The notes: a model not told the origin generated them from the sequence alone. 64,000 bases of DNA from Oscarella lobularis (GCF_947507565.1 NC_089182.1:248001-312000); one strand, 5' to 3'; shown: positions 21,801 through 34,306, counted from the stretch's first letter. A program made the numbers and translations.

Positions 21801-24800
21801 TTTCTAAAAAGATATCTATTATTAGGAAAACGTGAAGCAGATTCGGCATTTGTTGACTGAAGGCGAGCGGCTTATTCAGGACGATCATCCCGTCCAGAGC
21901 CAATACGAGCAGTTGCGAAACGCCATGGAACAATTCGTTCGACGAACGACTCAGCACAAGGCGATGCTCGAAATCGCGCACACGTTTCACCAAGTCAAAG
22001 AAGACGTATGGAAGAAGAGAGAGAAAAAACACGAGATGATGTTTCTTTTCGTTTCTCTAGCTCTCCGTCCAGTTGAAACGGCTTCGAGACGACGTCACGG
22101 CGACTCGACTTCCCGAAGACGCGACCGAAGCGGCGTCGGAAAAACGCTCGCTCGAAGAACGCTGGCTAAAGATTTCCTCCTACATGGATCGGCTCTCGAC
22201 GCTCGCCGTCGACATCAAGCAGCACGGACGTCGTCAGAAGCAGAAAAATCCGGCGGCGTCGCTCGATCATCTCAAGTCGCAGTGTCAAGCTTGTGAACGA
22301 TTGGTGAAGGCGCGATTGGAGAGATTGGGTCGCTCGCTCGTCTCTTCGGAATTTCTCGCGGCGGCGCGCAAAGCGTGGACGGTGCTTAGGCGAAAGATGG
22401 ACGAGTATTTCAGCCAGTCGGCCCGCTTGGGCGAGAGTCATGCTGTCGTCAACGAACAGGAACGACAATTGATTCACTTCGAAGATGACATCATGGTATT
22501 GTTTTCCCCTCCGTCTGTAGAACACATGTTTTTTCCGTTCCTCTCGGCGAAAAATCTTGTTGGAAAGCCCCTAACCGCAGCTCGTGATTTTTTCAGGTTT
22601 TGCGACGACGAATGGGGGAGCTGATTGACGAAGGACGACGAAAGGCGCTGTCCGAACGATCGGCGGGATCGACGTCCGTCGTCGCCGGGCAAGTGGAGTC
22701 GATGGAAGAAGTCGAGCAGCAGTTGATCGCGCAGATCGCCGAACGAAGAGAACAACATCAACTCTATCTGCTCTTCCACTCTCACGCAGACGAGGTAAGT
22801 ATTAGTCCCTTAGGGAAAAGATTCCTCAGGAGGGTCACCCCCTATAGCATGCGAATTTCTCCTTCCATTGTTATAATGCGTGAGATGCCTCCGGCTTGAG
22901 CGCTGCTAGAAAGCGTACAAGAAAGCCTAGGTCATTTATTAGACGCTTATGCGGAATGGAAAAGCGGAATCCTTGCACCTATCTCGTCTCGCCCTGATCG
23001 CGAGGTGTCCCCCCCTCGGGGCGCGTAGGCAATTTCGCTTTCCATTGTTACGATCCCCGTCGACTTGACTCCGTTCTCATTCTCCCATCGTCATCGTTCA
23101 GGTTCGCAAGTTGTGCCGCGACGCGACGCTTCGTTTCAAAGAGGCGCACAATCGCGGTCTCAGCGCGACGAGTTCGTTGAACGACGTCGAAGCGGCGTCC
23201 GATCAGCTGCACGCCTTATTCGATCGCATGGACGCCGCCCAACGCGATCACCTAAAAACCCTCGACAGCCTAGTGTATCAAATCGACGACGACGACCCGA
23301 CGACGATCGTCGACGATCTGCGATCGCAGACCGCCGACGTCATGGATCGCTACAACGCAATCAGTTCCCAATTGGACGCGCGCGAACGCGAGCTGCGACG
23401 CAAGCGAAAGACGAGCAGCAGTTCCGGACGTTTTGTCATGGAATCGGAGGAGGATTCGTCCGACGCCGTTTTTGTGACGCGCGAACGGGCGACGTATCAC
23501 GAAGCGGGAGCGGTCGTTGCCGCGTCGAAGAAGCGAAAGAAATCCAGCGGACCGCCCAAATCGTTGATGTCGTCGCTCGTCGCCGCGTCGATCGGCGCTT
23601 TCGGATTGTCGGAGAGCGGCGACTCGAGCGCTTTCTACGACGACGATTCGCCGAATGAGATGCAGGATGAAATGCGACTGGCGGCGACGGCGGCGGTTCC
23701 GTCGCCGGCGCTCAAGCGACCGTCGGCGGCGGCGGCGATGCTCAAACGACGTCTCTCCGGAACGTTGGAAGTGGAAGCGGACGACGTCGCCGTCGTCGTG
23801 AGCACGCCGGAAGACGTTGAGACGATGCTCGGCGTTTCGGCGTCGAAAGAGGACGATGACGACGAAGAGGAGGAGACGGACGCCGGCGAGGATGCGAAGG
23901 AGATGCGCAAGGCGATGAAGAAAATTGAGTACGATGAATTGTCGCGCGTCGTTGAATATTTTGCATATTTTTGCCTTAGCTACGTTTTGGGTGAATTGAT
24001 TAAGACGGAAGTGGATTACGTCACCAAGCTGAGAACGGTTGTCAAGGTAAAAAATATGCCAAGGATATGGGATGGTCAGGGGTTGCTATTTTCTTCGTGT
24101 TTCTTAGGGATTCTTGCCCAGAATGGACGGGCATCGCGTGCCAACGATACTGGAGAACAAAAAAGATCAGATATTTGCCAATATTGAAGAGATCTATAAC
24201 TTTCACAAGTACTCGTTCCGTTATTTTTGCTGGTGGCGATCTAAAGATATCCTTTCTCTCTCTCTCAGAGTCTTCGTCAAGGATTTGGAACAGTATCAAC
24301 ACCAGCCTCAACAAGCGTGCATGTGCTTCATTCGCGAGGAGAAAAACTTCTGGATCTATTTCCCCTACTGCAAGAACAAATCGCAATCCCAGAAAGTTCT
24401 CGACGAGTACGGCGGCAATTTCTTCGACGTACGTGCTGCGACTTAGAATCACCCCCGAAAATAATCGAAAAAAATTTTTTGATGTCTTAGGATATTCGAA
24501 AGGAACTCGGTCTTCCGCTTTCGCTTGGATCCTATCTCTTGGAGCCCGTCCAACGAATGATGCGCTATCAGATGCTCTTGAAAGAACTCGTCAAATACGC
24601 CGAACGAGCGCGATTGGATTGCGCCTCCGATCTTCAGGCAGCCGTCAATGCGATGCTGAGAGTGCCAAAGGCGGCAAACGATGCTCTACATCTCAATTTG
24701 CTCGAGGGATTCCGGGAGAAAATCGACGAACGAAAGCTTCTTTCTCAGGTCAGCGCGAAGAGGTATAAAACGAATAAATTTAATTTTTTCTTTCTCTCGT

Positions 24801-27800
24801 AGGAACCGTTTTTGGTGTGGCCGTCCAAGCCGGGCGACAAATTGAAGAAAAAGGGCCAAGAAATGCACGTCTTCCTTCACGAGGACATGGTCATCTTCTG
24901 TCGCCGGGAAGGCGACAGTAAGGTGGAGAAAAACGCCAAGGAAGCCCTGCGCTACGTATTCAAAAATCGTCTTTTGACGTCCGCCATGGGCTTGGTCGAG
25001 AATTATCGTCAGAGTCCCCACCACGCTCCCGACAAAATGAAATTCGCTCTCACCTTCGGTCAGAGCACGGTAAACACGCAGCAATTCGTTCTGCAGCCGG
25101 TCGGAAGCGATTCGAGAAAACCAGAAGAAGTGAAACGATTCTGGGTCGACGAAATCAGAGCCCTGCTACAGAGACAACTCGAGGCGGCGAGAGGTAAGAG
25201 AAATTGCGAAGGATTTTTTTAATCAATTTTATTCTAATCTCGCCTTAGCGTTGCAAATACAGAATTTGGGTGATAGGAAAAGGACGTTTCATCCTCTGAA
25301 AAAGAACGACGAAACGAAAAAGGAAGTCTCGCCTTTGGCTCGGCCCATGTCGAAGACGTTTTCTCTCTCGTCGCTGTCGGGATCTGAGAGCAGTGAAGCA
25401 ACTCGGTAAGGAAGGGAAAAAACGTATGTATTTGATTAAAAATTCACGTGGTGCGTTTTTAGAGATTTTGACATTCAGGCGCCGAGCGTCGAACAAATTC
25501 CCGAACACACGATGGCGGTAAAACCGTAGCGCATAAACCAAACCGTGCATCATACGTATCCCTTACTTCCCAGGGCCCAACCGACTACATCGCCGTTCGC
25601 GATTACGTCGCTCGCACCGAAAGCGAAGTCTCCGTCCAAGTCGGCCAACGAGTTGAAGTTATAGACGCGGAATCGCAACGCGGCTGGGCTCTAGTGTGCA
25701 CCGAGCCGACCGAGACGTCGGGCCAGATGGAAGGATACATCCCAATCGAATACATTCAACCGGAAAGCACGGCCTCATTCACTCAGCTACCTCCACGCAT
25801 TTCAACTCTATCCCAGTGGCCAGCATCTATGAAGAAGGTACTTCTAATTAAAACTCAATAACTAATTGATTTATTGACTATTGATTTATAAAGTCTTCTA
25901 CAATTGGATCAGTCTACAGTGGAAGAACTCATTCTGTTATGACTCGCCAATCGGCCGTCAGTTCCCTTCAAAGAGTCTCCAACGCCACGGCGTCGTCAAC
26001 GTCGACGGTCCGCGCGCCGTCGGCGGGGGTCCCATCAGTGGGACGAGCTTCCAACGCTTCTGCGTCGTCTTCGTCGTCGTCGTCGCGCGGTCTTCTCGAC
26101 GAGGAATGCGTTGTGCGTCAGGACTTTGTCGCCGAGGACGAGTCGATGGTGAGCGTCAAGAAAGGACAGATTGTCGTCGTTCTTGACGCGTCGGTCAAAG
26201 ACTGGCGATTGGTTCGCGTTCCGGAATCAGAGACGTCGGACGCGAAAGAGGGCTACATTCCGCTATCGTGTCTTTTAAAGCAGCAGGCGCCGCCGCCGCC
26301 GCCGCCGCCCATGACGCCGCCTGTTCCGGCGACGATCGAAGACGAAGAACCAGCGCCGCCTCCGCCCGTTCGAAGTCAATCGTCATCGTCATTGATGTCA
26401 AGAACGTCGTCACAGGCAGCAGACGTAAATTTAATACTAAATAGAAAAAATAGTATTAATCTTATATCTCAGCTTCCCGAGCTCGTTTTCGTCGCTCAGG
26501 CCGACTTCGAAGCGACGGACGAAAGCCACGTGGACTTGAAACTCGGTCAGCACGTCGAAGTCATTGACAAGACGTCGGTCGAAGGCTGGTGGATGGTGAG
26601 AACGTTGGAAGAGGATCTCAGCGAGGAAGGCTTCGTGCCGGCAAGACTGCTCGCTAAGCGGCTCATACGAGCTCAGCGCGAGTCGAGAACCGGAAGCGTA
26701 CGCACGTCGTCGTCGTCGTCAAGCGTGCGCACGTCGTCGAGAGCGAGCGGACGGGAGATTCACAACGAGACGGCGTTGGTTCAGCGAGTCGACGAATTGA
26801 CGTCGGTAGATGAGGACGTCGAGGAGGAGGAGGAGGAGGAGGAGGCGAGAGCTGGAGTACCGGCCGTCGTGCCGCCGCCGCCGCCGTTGCCTGATTATAT
26901 GAAGATGGAAACGAAAGAGGAGTCGGAGAAGAAAGTCGTGGAAAAGAAAGTTTTGACTGAGAAAGGTATCTCGTGCGATTCGTTTGTGTCTTTGCTTTGA
27001 AATATTCTCTCTTATTATAGATCAACTAAAGCTTTCGTTTCAAAGTGAACTGGCGAATGTTCTGAAAAGGCAACGGCATTGGGAATTAATTAAGATTAGA
27101 ATTTATTTGACGTTGCTTTATCGTTATTCAGAAAACTGAAGACCCCGAGCGTAGATCGATCGACGCTGTACAAGTCTCAGTTCTTACAATCTGATCCCGT
27201 ACACGAGGAAATAACAGAAGAACACATCGAAGAGGTTAGTGACATTCGCTTCTCTTTTTCTCGCTCATTGACCGTTCGTCGCAGCTTCCCGCCAACGGCA
27301 TTTACTACTACGCTTTCTCTTCGTATCGTCCGACCGACGACACGCAACTTCCTCTCTTTGAAGGCCAAAAACTCGAGATCATCGACTCGAAACTATCCGA
27401 TTGGTGGCTAGCGCGCATTCCCAATCCGGCGACGGGCCAAGCGATCGAAGGATGGGTACCAACGAATTATCTCCAGGACGTCGAATCATACGAGAGCGAG
27501 CACGGAGGTAAGAAAAACAGATAGATACAGTAAAAGAACGACGAATTTAGTTATTTTCCTGCAGTACCCCAGCCGGATCCAGAGCCGTCACCTACCAGGT
27601 AAATAGAAAAAAAAGATAGACAGGGCTCTCTTATCCTTTTTTTCTTGCAGTCCCCCGGCGGTGGTTGGAGAGGAGAAGCCGACTTCGGGTCTCTACCGAG
27701 CTATTGCGGATTTCTCTGCGCTTCACGAGGGCACCGTTCCTTTGATCTCCGGCGATCTTGTTCGAGTGATTGACAGGAAGGACGGCTGGTGGCTCGTCAG

Positions 27801-30800
27801 CTCCGTCTCCGAAGACGGCTCCGGTCCCGAGGGATGGGCGCCGGCGACTTATCTCGAACCGGAAGGCGGCGAAGACGAAGCGGACAGCGGCTTCGATTAC
27901 GCGAAAGAAGCGAGACTAGCAGGTGAAAGGGACTCCGCGCCGCGTCTTCGTCCTCCGTGCGAGATTCTTTTTTTTAGCCGATTTCTTGAAGAAAATCCTC
28001 GGCGGCGACAACTGGGACTTATCGGAAAGCGGAAGTTCTCTCGACGAAGACGAGGACGACGAAGAAGAGGAGGAAGACGACGACGACGAAGACGAGGAAT
28101 CGAAAACGACGACAATGGCGAGCACCAGCCGCAGCAACGGTGCCGTTAGCGTCGGCGTGGCGGATCCTCCTCGGCCGGAAACTCTACCGCCTGTCGTCAG
28201 CGGAGTCGTTCAGCCGACGTTTGTGTCGACGCACGGCGACATGATGTCGCCGGTGACGGCAATGGATCACGTTCAGGACGCGCTTCTCAAGCGGAGCTAC
28301 GTCATGGAGGAGTTGATTGACACGGAGAAGGAGTACGTCGAAAACATGGAGTACGCGATTCGAGTGAGTTTGAGAGTCACGTAGAATTGACGCGATCATA
28401 TTTTCGACGTGTTTAGCACTATTACAGTAAAATGGACGATGCCAATGTGCCGGCTATTTTGGTCGGCAAAAAGGACGTTCTCTTTGCCAACATGCCGGAA
28501 ATTTTGGAATTTCACAAGAAGTGAGACCATCTCATTATAAATAGAGAAATCGATGTATTTTCTTCGTCGCAGCACTTTTTGCAGCAACTTGGTAGCATGC
28601 GGCGACGATGCCCAGGCTATGGGAAGGTGTTTCGTTGACTACGTACGTTGTTCTTCTATTTCGTTTTGTACTACGACCTTTTCCCGCACAGGAGGAAAAA
28701 CTACAGGCGTTGTACGTGGCTTATTGCCAAAATAAGCCGAGAAGCGACGCCGTCCTGCAGGATCCGAGCAAATCGTTTTTTGACGTCAGTATACCCGGTA
28801 CGTTGACATGATGCGTCATAATTTAATTTTTTAGGACATTCAAAGCGAGCTGAAGGACAAGGCAAACATATCGGGCTATCTAATGAAACCAGTCTGGAGA
28901 ATCACAAAATATCAGCTTCTACTAAAGGCGAGTATATATAGTTATATAGTCGAAAGCGTTTAGAGCGCGTTTTTTCTTACGAAGGACTTGGTGAAATACA
29001 CAAAAAGAGCGAGTCAAGACGTAAGGGCACTCGAGGTTCGTTTGCAGCCATCCAACTCGAAGCATCGTTATAACGCCGCCGCTTTCTCTTCTAGACGGCG
29101 CTCGAAGAATGCCTCGAGATTCCGCGAAAGGCGAACAACGCTCTAGCGTTCGCAATGCTGGAATCACCGGCAAAATTCGACAAAAGCATCGTGGGCGATC
29201 TTCTATTGCAAGTACGACGAGAGAAGTCTGTTCTTTTTTTGCGTTGTCTAATCGACGCGCCTTGATATAGGACGCCTTTCTCGTTTCCAAGTCGCGAGGT
29301 GCCGAACGCCGGCAGGTCTTCCTCTTCGAACGGCTCCTCGTCTTCGCGAAAATCAAACGCGAGAGCGGCAGTCTATTGAACCCGACGAGCCACGAAAAAG
29401 TGACGTATCAGGAAAAAACTCGTCTCAACGTGAGTCGCTTCGAAACGCACGCGTCCTGTGAACGATTTTTTTTCTTGGAACAGATGGAACAAGTCATGCT
29501 AACCGTCAACGTCGATAACGATCCGTGCAAATTCATGTTATCTGCAGGTGGAAAGAGCAGTACGAAATATTTTCTAAAGGTAATTAATTAATCACGAAAC
29601 AGGGGAGGGGATAGAATAACGACGTTTTTTTCTTTAGGCGCAGAAACCAGCTATTCGCAACGCTTGGGTCGAAGAGATTCAAAATCTTCTAACCAGTCAA
29701 CTTCTCCGAATAAAATCATCCCGTCTCACTCGTCAAGCGAGTCCCTGCGACATGCGACTAGGCGAAAACTCGGACTCTGCGTCGTCGTCGACGACGACAA
29801 CAGCGTCGTCATTGATGGCGCCGGAAACGGCGCACAAATCGAAACGAGGAAAGAGTCTAAGTCGAAGCAGCATGAAAAACATTCAAATGAAAGAGAATCT
29901 TCGCTGGATCGGCGCCTTTGACGCCGTCGACGGCGGAGCCGGCTCGGCGGCGAAAGGCGGCAAGCGACCGTCGTTTCAGAAAGACAAGGAAGGCAGATCG
30001 AAGATCTCCATCGAATTAGTCAAATCCGACACGCGCACGCTCATAACCGTCGGCGAAACGTACGTCGTACGCGACGACGTAACGACGGACGAAATCCTCC
30101 TAACGGCGAACGAGCACGTTTCCGTTCTGAGCAGCGACGGCAAGGGAAATTATCTCGTCGAGTCGAAAGACGGCGAATCGGGCTGGATATCGGGTCAGTG
30201 CTTGCGCGACGAACGCGACGTCGTCGAAGCGACGCGCGACTCGCCCAAGCTCATCGGCGGCGGCGACGACGTCGTCGTTCGCTGCACGAAAGGTCAGACG
30301 GCGCATTTGCGTTTCGCGCTCGTCGCCAATCCGCCGGCGTCGGTGAAGTGGTATCGCGACAGCGTCGAATTGCCGTCGGACGACGGCGGCTCTCGTTATT
30401 TCTATCGCGCCAACGCCGTCGACGGCGAGGCCGTTCTCGACGTTCTGCGCGCCGTTCGCGACGACACGGGCACGTACAAGTGCGTCGCGACGAACGAACT
30501 CGGTTTGGATTCCGATACGATTTCGCTGGAAGTTCAAGACGCGCCCGATCCGCCGTCGCGCGTTTGGGCGACGAACGTTTTCGCCAAATCGGCGCAGGTG
30601 AATTGGATTGCGCCCGATCACGACGGCGGATCGCCCGTGCTTCATTACACGCTCGAGAAATTGGCCGTCGACGGAAGCGCCGCCGTCGTCGGTTGGGTCG
30701 AAGTGTCGTCGTGCTGTCGCGACGCGCAGAAAACCGTTTTTCAACTCGACGAAGGAACGGGATATCAGTTTCGCGTCTTTTCGATGAACGCGATCGGAAA

Positions 30801-33800
30801 GAGCGCGCCCAGTCGTCCGTCCGAAGTCGTGACGACGCGAAAGAAACACGGTTCCTTCGATCGAGGTCTCGCGCGCGCGAGTCCGCCTCATTTTTGAAAT
30901 ATTAGAAAAATTTTTTATTGTTTATAGATCGTAGCGGGAGTCCGTACAGAGGTCAGATCGTCGACATCAAAAACGAAGACGTCTCTAGGTACTACGAAGT
31001 GAAAGAGGAAATAGCCACGTAAACATACGCATCTAATCGCGCTTCCTATTGATTCTACTGGCATGTTTTTCTTCTTCCTCTCCTCCTTGTTCGTCTCAGC
31101 GGAAAATATGGTCCCATACTTCGATGCGTGCATCGACGCAGCGGTCTCTCGTGCGCGGCGAAAGTAATGAAATTTCGGCCCGGTCAGCTCGACATCGGAC
31201 GGCACGAAGTCGACATGCTGAACGGACTTCGTCATCCGAACATCGTCTATCTGAAAGACGCCTTCTTGACTCAACGCACTCTAACTATCGTCACGGAAAT
31301 GTGATAGATAACACAGACTCTTTTCTCTCCCCCCCCATCGGGTAATAATGGTCTGATGTAGGGCCGACGGCGGGACTCTGTTCGACAACATACCCGAGTT
31401 TGAGATCTTTACCGAGGCCGATGCAAGCCGCTACGTGAAGCAGATCGTATCGGCGTGCAGTTATCTACACGATTTCGGCTTGGTTCACTTGGATCTGAAG
31501 GTTTGCGAACGTCCTAGTGGGGGGGCTCCCACGGTGTTTCTTCAAATGATCGTCTCCTTTGAATAAATACATAATTAAGTATTGATTACCATTCTTTTTC
31601 TAGCCGGAGAATATTCTCTTGGAACGTCACGACTCCGACATTGTTAAGATCATCGACTTCAGCAAAGCCCAGCGACTCAAAGCCGACAAGGATATTCGAA
31701 TTGTGTACGGAAATCCCGAATTCGTCGGTACGAAAAATAAGAAATTTATTGAGTCTTCATAATCGTCCTCTTCAGCTCCAGAAGTTCTTAGCTGCGAGCC
31801 CGTCAGCGAGACAACGGACATGTGGAGCATCGGAGTTCTTACTTACGTGATGTAAGTGACGTGACGTCAGTCGCGTCGAGACAATTTCACTCGTCCTTTT
31901 TTATTTCTGCGAAGGCTGAGTGGAATTTCGCCCTTCCATACCAACGAATCGCAGTCGATCTACCTAAACATCGAAAGCGCGGCGTACACGTTCGCCTACG
32001 ACTGTTTCGATAAGATATCAACGGAAGCGAAGCAATTTATAAAGCAGCTTCTGATAGCCGATCGACGGTAAGCATCCCGACGTATATTTTGCACACTTAT
32101 CACTTTATTCCTTTATAGTTTTCGATTGAAAGTGGACGCCTGTCTCAATTCGGCGTGGCTTCAGTCCAGAGCGCCGAGAACTCGTCTCGACACGAAGGAA
32201 CTTCGAAATTTCGTATCGCGTCGTCGCGAGCAGGTGGAGAGAGCGTGGGGATTTGCACTTGCAGTACGCTTTGAATTTTGACTTTTTCTAGGCTGTTCCC
32301 TCGACGCCACGAACGAGAATCGGCTTCGAGTCATCGCAGAGACGAGCCAGCTACGAAGACGAAAGTAAGAGAGGGAAACATCAATATTTTAACAAATAAT
32401 CCCTCTCTTCAGCGCCGCCCGGCTTCTCCGTTCTCCTTCAAAACGTTCGCGTTCCCATCGGTCGTACGGCGTCGTTCACCGTCTCCGTATTCGGCTATCC
32501 GGAACCGATCGTCCGATGGTACAAAAACGACGAACCGATCGCCGCCAACTCCGACGATTCGCGCGCGAAAATCCGCTCCGGCGGCGATCTCTACTCCTTC
32601 GTTATCGTCAACGTCGAACGACGCGACGCCGGCACGTATTCGTGTTCGGCGTCGAATAGCTTCGGTTCGTCGACGACATCGGCGAAATTGCAGATCGACG
32701 ACAATCCGGCGGCTCCCTATCGTCCGTCGGCGAATCAATTAGAAGCGACGTCGGCGCTGGTTTGCTGGGAGGCGCCGACTTCCGAACCGACGAATGTCGT
32801 CGAGTCGTACGTCGTCGAACGTCGTCGTGCCGATCACGATACGTGGGAAGTGGCGGCGTCCGGCGTGACGAGTTGTTCGTACATTGCCGACGGTCTTCTG
32901 CCCGGACACGGTTATCAGTTTCGCGTCGTTGCCGTCAGTCGGACGGGGCGGAGTCAGCCGAGCGAGTGTACGGGAGTCGTGACGCTCGAGGAGCAGAGTA
33001 AGGAGAAGAAAGAAGACGGGGTTCGTCATTTGGAGGGGAATTTTTTTCGTTGTGTAGCTGGCGAGGCTGCGGCGGAAATTCAACTGCGGAACGGAAATCC
33101 GGACGACGCTTACGATATACTTGAAGAAATAGGACGGTTAGTGAATTCAAATCAATTATTTCTATTCAATTAAGACTTTTAATTTTTTTCTTTAGAGGTC
33201 GCTACGGTGTCGTCATGAAGTGCCGAGAGAAGAGCACGGATTGGGTATACGCGGCCAAATTTATTCCCATGGATCGGAAGCGGTCCGAGGACGCCTGGCG
33301 CGAGTTGGAAGTGATGCAGATGGCGTGCCATCCGCGATTGGCGAGTCTCCACGAAGCGTTCGATTCCTCGTCTCATCTCGTTCTCATCAGCGAATAGTGA
33401 GATAAATAATAGATAAAGAAGAAATAGACGATAATTTTTTTTCCTAGCGTGGAAGGTGGTCGCCTTTTCGATCACTTGGCCGGCTTGGAGACGTGCACGG
33501 AAGACGACGTGATGAGCTACATGCGACAAGTTCTCGAAGGCTTGGACTATCTCCACCAGAGAAACATCGTCTATCTAAACTTATTGGTACATTTTCGCGA
33601 AAACACCGATCGTCGACTTTGAATATTTTTTGTTGTAGCCTGAGACTATCCTACTGGGCGGAAGCCGCAAGGAAATCAAGCTCATCGACTTTGGACGGGC
33701 GAAGGTTTTAACCGGATGGAGTGTAGTGAACAAGACGGCTGCAAGCATGGATTTCATGGGTAAACAGCTCCAAATCGTCTCCTAGATCATTCTCATTGTT

Positions 33801-34306
33801 AAATTCACGTAGCTCCCGAAGCCCTTACATCTCAACGAGTATCCGGAGGCACGGATATATGGAGCGTCGGCGCCGTAGTCATTACCCTGTACGATAAAAG
33901 GAGAAACGGCTTCTTTTTTTTTAAATAGCAGTGCGTGTCTTCTTCTCCCCAGGTTGACAGGGACTCCTCCCTTCGCTGGGAACACCGACGAGGAGACGAT
34001 CGAACGAACGCGCAAGCTGGAATATACGAGAGGAAACGTCTTCGCGTCTCTGTCTCCCGAAGCGGTGGAATTCGTGCGCGAGCTTCTCACCCTCGATCAA
34101 AAGTAAGTTCGCTAGACAAATCGTCCAAGTCTCGTCGATGCGCTGTTCGTTGTAGCGATCGCCCGATGGCGTGCGACTGTACCAAACTGCCGTGGATGAA
34201 GGCGACGGCGGCGCAGTCGGCTAAGCGGCAAAAAGTCATCGTACCAACGACAGACTTGCAGGCGTACATACGCCAGCGAAACTCGAAGTTAAGTCGCGCA
34301 ATTTGA
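15839..34306 (+). CDS. Giant Trio/kalirin-like Rho GEF with five-SH3 array and two terminal kinases
   Basis: Trio and kalirin are multidomain guanine-nucleotide exchange factors for Rac/Rho that shape the actin cytoskeleton. The start ATG 15839 ([15 protein letters not shown]) is joined by a 55-nt intron (15918-15972) to [17 protein letters not shown], then [14 protein letters not shown], the Sec14 domain of Trio. Domain order: Sec14 (to about 17000); a long spectrin-repeat rod (17040-23390); acidic linker; DH-PH 1 (23925-25195); five SH3 domains (25580-27870); DH-PH 2 (28280-29690); a sixth SH3 (30055-30220); Ig and FN3 (30240-30845); kinase 1 (30985-32255); Ig and FN3 (32410-33000); kinase 2 (33075-34250). 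The stop codon is at 34304-34306. Roughly 60 short introns all read GT-AG where checked. Known Trio/kalirin proteins have one SH3 between the GEF units and one terminal kinase; tandem kinases recall obscurin/UNC-89. Exon joins across 18 kb make one gene the simplest reading, but I cannot exclude two adjoining genes. Confidence 0.9.
15973..23390 (+). other. Sec14 (CRAL-TRIO) domain and spectrin-repeat rod of the Trio-like gene
   Basis: Sec14 segments include [33 protein letters not shown] and [16 protein letters not shown], each with a direct Trio counterpart. The rod then shows repeated linkers of the Trio kind, where a W..R...LEQ.L..R.FE.D helix runs into a new W-containing helix. Examples are [40 protein letters not shown] and [15 protein letters not shown] count at least six such junctions and about 1,650-1,700 rod residues by summing exons, which is longer than the human Trio rod as I know it. 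A Gly-rich run sits in one repeat (about 18960-18990). Confidence 0.8.
16249..16267. repeat. (CG)n run in an intron of the Trio-like gene
   Basis: A near-pure CG dinucleotide run lies in intron 2 (16033-16362). It is unusual for an animal genome with heavy CpG decay and suggests low germline methylation here. Confidence 0.8.
23925..25195 (+). other. First DH-PH module
   Basis: The DH helices read [46 protein letters not shown] and [20 protein letters not shown], with the family-typical P-Q-R-x-x-x-Y-x-x-L-L-K core. The PH domain starts at [20 protein letters not shown] and includes [15 protein letters not shown] and [11 protein letters not shown]. By homology this is the unit that in Trio acts on Rac1/RhoG. 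Confidence 0.88.
25580..27870 (+). other. Array of five SH3 domains
   Basis: Five SH3 folds follow each other, each with the ALYDY-like start, a D/E-rich RT loop, a W and a G-W/Y-x-P end. Cores: [19 protein letters not shown] (25595); [19 protein letters not shown] (26112); [19 protein letters not shown] (26494); [20 protein letters not shown] (27310); [19 protein letters not shown] (27700). Linkers are Ser-rich with proline runs (about 26290-26360 and 26870-26890), possible intramolecular SH3 ligands. Confidence 0.85.
28280..29690 (+). other. Second DH-PH module
   Basis: DH blocks read [53 protein letters not shown] and [20 protein letters not shown]. The PH part includes [20 protein letters not shown] and [13 protein letters not shown]. 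This is the counterpart of the RhoA-directed C-terminal GEF of Trio, though the usual KPVQRI is KPVWRI here. Confidence 0.87.
30240..32255 (+). other. Ig-FN3-kinase cassette 1
   Basis: The Ig domain reads [14 protein letters not shown]...[14 protein letters not shown]. The FN3 domain reads [20 protein letters not shown]...[18 protein letters not shown]. The kinase has [16 protein letters not shown] (lysine present), RHEVDML (Glu of helix C), VHLDLKPENILLE (catalytic Asp present), IIDFSKAQ (DFG changed to DFS), GNPEFV, APEVLS and [11 protein letters not shown]. The cassette has the same order as the kalirin C-terminus. Confidence 0.87.
32410..34250 (+). other. Ig-FN3-pseudokinase cassette 2
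   Basis: The Ig domain reads [14 protein letters not shown]...[14 protein letters not shown]. The FN3 domain reads [20 protein letters not shown]...[18 protein letters not shown]. The kinase-like domain has [40 protein letters not shown] (HRD Asp changed to Asn, Lys to Leu and Asn to Thr), [13 protein letters not shown] and [11 protein letters not shown]. Loss of the catalytic Asp predicts a pseudokinase that may still bind nucleotide. Confidence 0.87.

Noticed and set aside
30100-30905. Minus-strand 263-codon and plus-strand 235-codon Arg-rich frames
   Set aside because: They are shadows of the GC-rich SH3-Ig-FN3 exon; no domain resemblance.
32278-32742. 154-codon Ser/Arg-rich plus frame
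   Set aside because: Alternative frame of the second Ig domain exon of the Trio-like gene.
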